A stretch of 45,281 nucleotides of DNA from Chloroflexota bacterium (GTDB lineage Bacteria; Chloroflexota; Dormibacteria; Dormibacterales; Dormibacteraceae), in NCBI GenBank assembly GCA_005880175.1, contig VBJR01000243.1, forward strand, positions 1 through 45,281, in the 5' to 3' direction. A program made the translations under genes and the position numbers. Below are positions 39,510-45,281 of this stretch, in pieces. The notes under the pieces were generated by a model. It was not told the origin of the DNA and made no database searches. It saw only the letters and a list, made by a program, of their open reading frames with translations. Numbering within the stretch: the stretch's first letter is position 1; the number at the start of each line of letters is the position of its first letter.

Positions 39510-42500
39510 CCGCGGGCGTCGACGACCTCCTCCGCGCCGGCGGCCTCGCCGCGCCCGGCGAGACCCCGGCCGAGCCCGCCGACCCGGTCCAGGCCCGCCG
39601 CTACCGCCACCCGGCGCTGGGCGACAGGCCGGTCGTCCGGCTCGCCGCCGAGCCGCTGGCCCGCGCCGAGGATCTCACGCTCGGCCTTCTGGGGTTCGAG
39701 CTGGACGCCGTCTCGGAGCCGGTCGCGCTCGTCCGCCGGCGCGCGCTCGGGTTCCCCGGCTGGGTGCTGCTGCACCACCCCGAGGACGCCGAATACGCCC
39801 TGGCTGTCGTGGACGCGATGGCCTCGCTGGCCGGCCTGGCCCGGTCCAAGCCCGGCGCCGCCAAGGACGGCTACGAGGCGATCGCCGGCCGCCTGGCCCG
39901 GGCCGTCCCGCACTTCCTGCCCACGTACTTCGAGCAGGCCGGCCGGGCGTTCATCGACGCCGGCAGTGTGACCCAGGCCGGGGTCATGTTCGGCAAGGCG
40001 CGCGAGGCCGAGCGCGTCTACGCGCTGGCCGTGGACGAGGAGCGCCGCCTGGCCGTCTTCGTCGAGTTCGCGCTGGCCGGCGCGCTGACCGCCCGCTCCC
40101 TCGCCGACTACGCCCGGCACCTCAGCGAGGCAAGCGAGCCGGCGGCGGCGTTCGCGACGTTCCGCCGCCTCTGCGTCGAGCGGACCCGGGCCGGCGTCGC
40201 GCCCTGGTCCGAGATGGCGACCCAGCTCCGCCGGCTGGGCAGCGCTGCCGGAGTGGACATGGACGCCGACGAGCGCGACCTGATGGCCGAGCTGCTCGAC
40301 GCGCCCGCGCTGACCAGGGCGCCCGCCGGCTTCTGGCGCGCGTACCGGCACCCGCTGCTCGAGCTGGCGCGCGCGCGCCCCGCCGTGCGCCGGGCCCTGC
40401 TCGAGCTGCAGCCGCGCGCGGCCGGCATCCACGACTGGTGGCTCGGCCTCCTCGACAGCGCCGGCGCCCTGGACGCGCTGACGGCGCCCGCCGCCGAGGT
40501 CCCGCCGGAGGCCGCGCCCCGGGGTGGCGCGGCCGGGTGGCTCGGCCGCATGGTCGGCGCCGCGACGGCGGACTGGCGCTCGCCGGGCGTGCCCGACGCG
40601 CTGTTCGCCCTGCTCCCGCGCATGGCCCGCCGGCTGCGCGCCGACGGCGCGCCCGTCCGCCTGTCCGGCCGGGACGACTGGCAGACGGACCTCGACCTCC
40701 TCGACCTCGCGCTCGAGCTCCAGGTCCCGGTCGAGCCGCCGCAGCCCGAGGGGAGCCTGCACTTCACCCGCTGGCTGGGCCGCCCGGAGGCCCGGCGCCG
40801 CGACCTCGACCACGTGGCCGCCGACCCCGCCTGGGGGCCGCTCCTGCTGGAGGCGCTGGACGACGACCTGGGCCGGATCCCCGCCAGCCGCGTCCTGGCC
40901 GGCGGCCACCTCCGCCGCGGGTTCGCGGCGTGGCTCGACCGCATGGCGGAGCGCATCGACGGCGGCGGACTGCCCGACCTGGTGGAGGAGCTGGGCCGGT
41001 TGGGCAAGGTGGTGGAGCCGGAGGCGTTCGACGTCAACCCGGCGGCGAGGGACCGGATCCTGGGCGCGGACGCCGGCCGCAGCCTGGCCCGCACCCTCCG
41101 CGGCGGCTGCCTCGACGAGCTGGGCTGGCCGGCGCTGGAGCGGGCCCGCGCCCGGCTCGGCGCCACGGTGACCGCGAGCGGCTCGTGGCCCCACCTCGTC
41201 GTCAGCGACGGCGTCCGGGCGATCGTGGTCGGCCCCGCCGACGTGCTGCTGGAGCACGACCTGCGCACGGGGGCCAACCCGCGCCTGCGCCAGCTCTCGT
41301 TCCTCTACACCGGCGGTCAGCTGCTGGTCTCCTGGTGGGAGCCGAGCGCCGGCCGGCGCGCGTACTGGAGCGGCCGGCCGGCAGAGGTGTTCGACCCCCG
41401 CGCGCTGCCGACGAGCTCGTGGTCGGCGCCGCTGACCCTGTCGCTGGAGCTGGAGGACGGCTCGCGGACCAGCGGCGGCCGTGCCGTGCGGCCCGGCGAC
41501 ACGGCCGGCGGCATGCCCAACCACATGGCGGCCGACCGGACGCGCTGCTGGACGCTGGTCGACGGCGCGTTCCACGAGCTCGATCCCGCGTCCGGCCGCA
41601 CCGGGCGCGCCTCGCTGCCCGCGTTCCTGGCCGGGGCGAGGGCGGGCCTCGTCGCCGGCAGCTCGTGGGTCCTGCCGCTGCCGCCCGACGTCGAGGCAGG
41701 CCCCCTGGGCGCGCGCGACGGGCTGGTCGGCGTCCGGGTCCAGCGCCGTGAGGACGGGACGTATCTGGCCGAGGCGACGGACGGCCGCCGGGTCGCGGCG
41801 CCGGTGCCCGAGCCGCCGGTGGCCCTGGTCGCGTTCCCCGGCGACGCGAGGCCGCGGCCCGTCTCGCTCATGTGGCACCGGCTGCACCTGTGGGACCCCA
41901 CCGGGCGGTTCCGCCTGCTCCGCGCGACGACGTTCGAGCGAGGGCCGGACCTGGCCAAGGCGACGCCGCTGGTGCCGCCGCCCCCGTTCTGGATCGCCCT
42001 GCGGCCACGCGACGAGCCCGGCAGCGCGGCCCTGCGCGCCGTCACCGACGAGGTCGGCCGGGCGCTGGTCGCCGGTCCCGAGCCCGATCGGGCGGTCCAG
42101 GAGCTGCTGCCCGCGGTCCGCGACCCGGACCTGCGGCGGTCGGTGGCGGGCCAGGTCGAGGTGGCGGCGGACGCCCAGCGCCGCCTCGAGAAGCTGCTCG
42201 CCGGGCTGCGGGCGGCCGCCCAGGCGCCGTCCGGCCCGCCCGACGCGGCCCTGCTCCCGGCGTTCGCCGCCTTCCGCGCCGGGCCGCCTCACCACGGCGT
42301 GGCCGCCGGCAGCACGGCCGCCCGGCAGCTGGTGATGGTGGACCGCTTCATGGAGACGGGCGACCTGCCCGTGCAGTTCGTCAGCTCGCCGCTCCAGTGG
42401 GCGATGCTCGCCGGCCGCGTGGCGGCGATCGCGTTCCGGGCGGCGTCGCCCGCGATCGACCCCGACGAACGGGAGGCGCTGCTGGCCTGGCTCGACCTGT

Positions 42501-44093
42501 GGGCGGGCACGGTCTTCGCCCGCCAGCCGGAACGGTTCCGCGTCGTCCTGGCGATCGAGGGGCCGGGCAGCACGCTGACACCGGTGACGTGGGTGCGCCA
42601 CCGCGGCGGTCATCGCTGGTTCATCAGCCCCGCGCTGACGGCGTACCAGGAGCCGGCCCGCCGGCTGGTCCTGGAGCGGGCCCACCACGGCCGGTACGAC
42701 CTGCCGCCCGACCTGGCCGTCGAGTGGGAGCGGCCGGGCGCCGGCGCCTGGGAGAGCCCGGAGCGCATCCGCCGCCTGGTCGCCCTGGTCCGCGAGCGCG
42801 GCCCGGTCCGGTGGGCCTCCGAGCGGGCGGCCGAGCTGGCTCGCGCGACGGGCATGACCCGGGCCGAGGCGGTGCTGCTGCTGGCCGGCCTGCCGGGCGC
42901 GCCCCGCCTGGCCGCCGGGCCGCGCAAGCTGCTCGGCCTGCGGACGGCCGAGGTCGCCACCGCCGGGGAGCGGCTGGGCGGTCTGCCGGTCCGCCACCGC
43001 CTGGACCTGGTGGCGGCGGCGATGCCGGACGACCCGGCCCACCTGTGGGAGCCGGGCGACGACCCGGCCGGCCGCATCGCCGCCGTGTGGCTGCGCGAGC
43101 TCGGCAGGCGGCCCGAGGTGGACGACTCGCTGGCCGCCGCCCGCGGTCTGGGTCGTGGACCCGATGGGCCGGCTCCAGGTCGCGCCTGGCGGCCCGACCG
43201 AGCCGTTCACCGGCGCGGCGCTGGACGACCTGTCGCTGCTGGTCCCGTGGCTCTTCGGGGCGCGGCCGGCCGGCGACCCGGCCCGGTCCGCGATCCCGGA
43301 CGTCGTCGGGCGCGCCCGCCGCCGGCTGGCCAACCCCGACCTGCTGGTGTTCGCCGGCTGGGGCGGCGCCGACCTCGGCGGCCGGTCGCTGCTCGACCTG
43401 GTGCCGGGTCCGCCGTACCGCTCGCCGCGCGGTGTCGAGGTGCCGGGCAGCCGCGACCTGGGCGCGTTCGTCCTGGTCCCCGCCGGCGCCGCCCACGCGC
43501 GCGTGCACCTGCGTCCGGCCCGGCTGGACCCGGACGCGGACGCCGCGGTGCTGGCCCTGCTGGACGAGACGGCGCAGCGGACGTACGCGCGCGTCCGCTA
43601 CTTCCAGGAGGGGGCGGGCGAGCTCGCCGAACGCGTCGCGCGCACGCCGGTGCCGGCGGGTGGCTGGGAGGCGAACCCCGCCGCCTCGGCACCGGCGGTG
43701 GTGGCCGCGGCCGCGAGCGCGCTCGGGCTCGACCGGGCGGCGGCGGCGCTGTACCTGCAGCTGCTGGCCGGGCCCGATCCGACGGTGCGGCACGTCCGGG
43801 AGTGGAACGGCTGGGACGGCGCCCGGTTCGAGGCGGCGGCCGGCCAGCTCGTCGAGCGGAACCTGGCGATCCGGGCCCGGCGGCCGCGCGCCGGCCGCGA
43901 CCTGTTCCTGCCCGGCCCGTGGGAGGAGCTGAAGGCGCCCGATCTGCCGGTGGAGTCGTGGCGCCTCCGGCTGTACGGCGGGCGGCCGCTGGGTAGACTG
44001 CTGGCCCTGCAGCCGCTCCACCAGCTGTTCGAGGAGGCATGGAGGCTGGTCGCCGCGGGTGAGGGACCCGGATTCGAGGAGGTGTCGCCATGA
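39506..44093 (+). CDS. Large beta-propeller (bpX-like) protein of a MoxR ternary system, apparent frameshift
   Basis: About 1,528 residues once the frame is repaired. Residues 1-340 are helical (RRYRHPALGDRPVVRLAAEP, LPTYFEQAGRAFIDAGSVTQ, EPAAAFATFRRLCVERTRAG). About 550-800 show blade-like strands (HLVVSDGVRAIVVGPADVLL, LLVSWWEPSAGRRAYWSGRP, RCWTLVDGAFHELDP) suggesting a beta-propeller. The C-terminal part is helical, and homologues are often labelled DNA-binding protein. It probably acts as the large scaffold or sensor of the system; function is unproven. GTG overlaps the DUF4132 stop. The frame breaks near 43143 (LAAARG versus AVWVVDPMGRLQVAPGG). The second frame runs naturally to TGA 44091-44093. 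Length is one base over a codon multiple. Confidence 0.65.
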
Positions 44094-45229
44094 GTCAGCA
44101 GGCCGTGCAGCAGGTGCCCGCCGAGGAGCTGCACGCCCGCGAGCTGGCGTTCCTGGCCGCGTGGGACGGCGGCGAGCGTCCGCGCGGCTGGCGGCTGACC
44201 CCGCGGGCGGCGGTCACGTTCGTGTCCGGCTCGAACGGCGAGCAGCTGCGGCTGCCGCGGGGCGCGGGCAGCGGCCTGCCCCGGTCGCTGATCGTCCCGG
44301 CCAAGTTCGTGGGCAACCGGGCGCTGGTCGAGCGGGCGGTGGTGACGCTCGCCGGCGAGCGGGGCCTGATGCTGGTCGGCGAGCCGGGGACCGCCAAGTC
44401 GATGCTGTCCGAGCTGCTCGCTGCGGCCGTCTCGGGGACGGGCTCGCTGACGGTCCAGGGCACGGCCGGCACGACCGAGGAGCACCTCCGCTACGGCTGG
44501 AACTACGCGCTGCTGATCGCCAGGGGACCGCACGCCGAGGCGCTGGTGCCGTCGCCCGTGATGGCGGCGATGCGGCGGGGCGCGATCGCCCGCGTGGAGG
44601 AGGTGACCCGCTGCCTCCCCGAGGTCCAGGACGCGCTGGTCTCGATCCTCTCGGAGCGCCGCCTCGCGGTGCCCGAGCTGGGCGAGGCGGGCACGGTGTA
44701 CGCCGCCCACGGCTTCAACCTGGTGGCGACCGCCAACCTGCGCGACCGCGGCGTGTCCGAGATGTCGGCCGCGCTCAAGCGCCGGTTCAACTTCGAGCTG
44801 GTCGAGCCCATCCCGGACCTGGAGCTGGAGACCGAGCTGGTTCGCCGCCAGGCGGCCGCGGCGCTGGAGCGCGTGGGCGCCGAGCTGCGCCTGGACGACG
44901 TCGTGCTCGCCGCGCTGGTCACCGCGTTCCGCGACCTCCGGCTCGGGCGCTCGGTCGAGGGCTGGGCGGTCGAGAGGCCGGGGTCGGTGATGAGCACGGC
45001 GGAGGCCGTGGGGGTGGCGACGTCGCTGGGCCTGTCCGCCGCGTTCTTCGTGCCGGCGGACCCGCTCGCGCTGCTCCCGGGCTACCTGCTGGGCGTGGTC
45101 CGCAAGGACGACCCGCAGGACCAGGCGCGGCTGCTCGGCTACTGGGACTCGACCGTCAAGCGCCGGGCCGACGAGGGCTCGGAGACGTGGGGCCGCCTGT
45201 GGGAGATGCGCACCGCGCTCGAGGAATGA
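44090..45229 (+). CDS. MoxR-type AAA ATPase with atypical Walker B
   Basis: The 379-residue AAA+ protein has Walker A GEPGTAKS (97-104), a GWNYALLIARG insertion, a Walker B position reading AIARVEEV (VEE 169-171 where MoxR proteins normally have L-D-E), sensor-1 VATANLRDRG and arginine fingers ALKRRFNFEL (231-232). The I/V-x-R-V-E-E form is characteristic of the MoxR subfamily found with DUF5682, DUF4132 and vWA proteins. MoxR ATPases remodel partner proteins, usually a vWA protein, which would lie beyond the window. ATG overlaps the upstream stop by 4 nt, and its own stop overlaps the next start by 4 nt. Confidence 0.88.
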   Translation: MSQQAVQQVPAEELHARELAFLAAWDGGERPRGWRLTPRAAVTFVSGSNGEQLRLPRGAGSGLPRSLIVPAKFVGNRALVERAVVTLAGERGLMLVGEPGTAKSMLSELLAAAVSGTGSLTVQGTAGTTEEHLRYGWNYALLIARGPHAEALVPSPVMAAMRRGAIARVEEVTRCLPEVQDALVSILSERRLAVPELGEAGTVYAAHGFNLVATANLRDRGVSEMSAALKRRFNFELVEPIPDLELETELVRRQAAAALERVGAELRLDDVVLAALVTAFRDLRLGRSVEGWAVERPGSVMSTAEAVGVATSLGLSAAFFVPADPLALLPGYLLGVVRKDDPQDQARLLGYWDSTVKRRADEGSETWGRLWEMRTALEE

Positions 45230-45281
45230 GGGACATCGTCGAGCGGCTGGCCGGGCTCCGGCGGCCGTTCATCGTCGGGGT
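45226..45281 (+). CDS. DUF5682-like protein, partial (5' end only)
   Basis: ATG at 45226 overlaps the MoxR stop (ATGA). Only 18 complete codons fit, reading MRDIVERLAGLRRPFIVG. DUF5682 proteins begin in this way, with a helix followed by a strand leading to a G-V/I-R-H-H motif, and are usually encoded immediately after this MoxR subfamily. Identity rests mainly on context. Confidence 0.45.
   Translation, partial: MRDIVERLAGLRRPFIVG

Overview
The window is very GC-rich bacterial DNA with tight gene packing, many 1-8 nt overlaps and frequent GTG starts. Gene content (NB-ARC/LuxR regulators, a SufR-like Fe-S regulator, GH18 and GH28 secreted hydrolases with PT-rich linkers or fibronectin repeats, and a MoxR/beta-propeller operon) suits a soil-type member of the Terrabacteria, most likely Chloroflexota/Dormibacterota or a deep Actinomycetota. 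Taxonomy cannot be fixed from the sequence alone. No rRNA, tRNA, IS element or CRISPR array was seen.

Layout. 1-206: 5' part of a metallo-beta-lactamase-fold nuclease. 340-2849: a 34-codon secreted-peptide gene, an HTH-TPR regulator and a TPR paralogue without HTH; this looks like a peptide/receptor (RRNPP-like) signalling locus. 2863-5984: a large AAA/TPR/LuxR regulator and an internally deleted copy of it. 6.1-9.2 kb: GreA C-terminal-domain protein, NAD(P)HX epimerase, SufR-like Fe-S regulator, a small unknown protein and nitronate monooxygenase. 9.3-12.2 kb: two divergent GH18 chitinase genes, one of them broken. 12.2-15.3 kb: tyrosine recombinase, Hsp20, two unknown proteins and an O-methyltransferase. 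15.3-20.7 kb: penicillin-binding protein, a small protein, a toast-rack protein, MarR and a DHA2 drug exporter.

20.7-31.3 kb is a pectin/galacturonate locus: GH28 exo-polygalacturonase, enolase-superfamily enzyme, uronate dehydrogenase, two CUT1 permeases and a binding protein on the minus strand. Divergent from them are a GntR-LacI regulator with an odd SDR-like tail and a mandelate-racemase-like enzyme. The oxidative galacturonate route (uronate dehydrogenase, then lactone isomerase/dehydratase) is the best reading. 31.3-38.4 kb: membrane protein plus OmpR-type two-component system, APC permease, methionyl-tRNA synthetase, RibD/DHFR-like reductase and an HSL-type esterase, two of them behind possible RBS-masking leaders.

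38.8-45.3 kb: four genes chained by 4-nt overlaps (DUF4132, a 1,500-residue beta-propeller protein, an atypical MoxR ATPase and the start of a DUF5682-like gene). This resembles the MoxR-centred ternary systems proposed as NTP-dependent conflict/defence systems; it runs off the window.

At least five, probably six, genes carry single apparent frameshifts (chitinase, PBP, toast-rack protein, MetRS, beta-propeller protein, probably the GntR start). MetRS is essential, so indel errors in the assembly are a serious possibility and should be excluded before calling pseudogenes.
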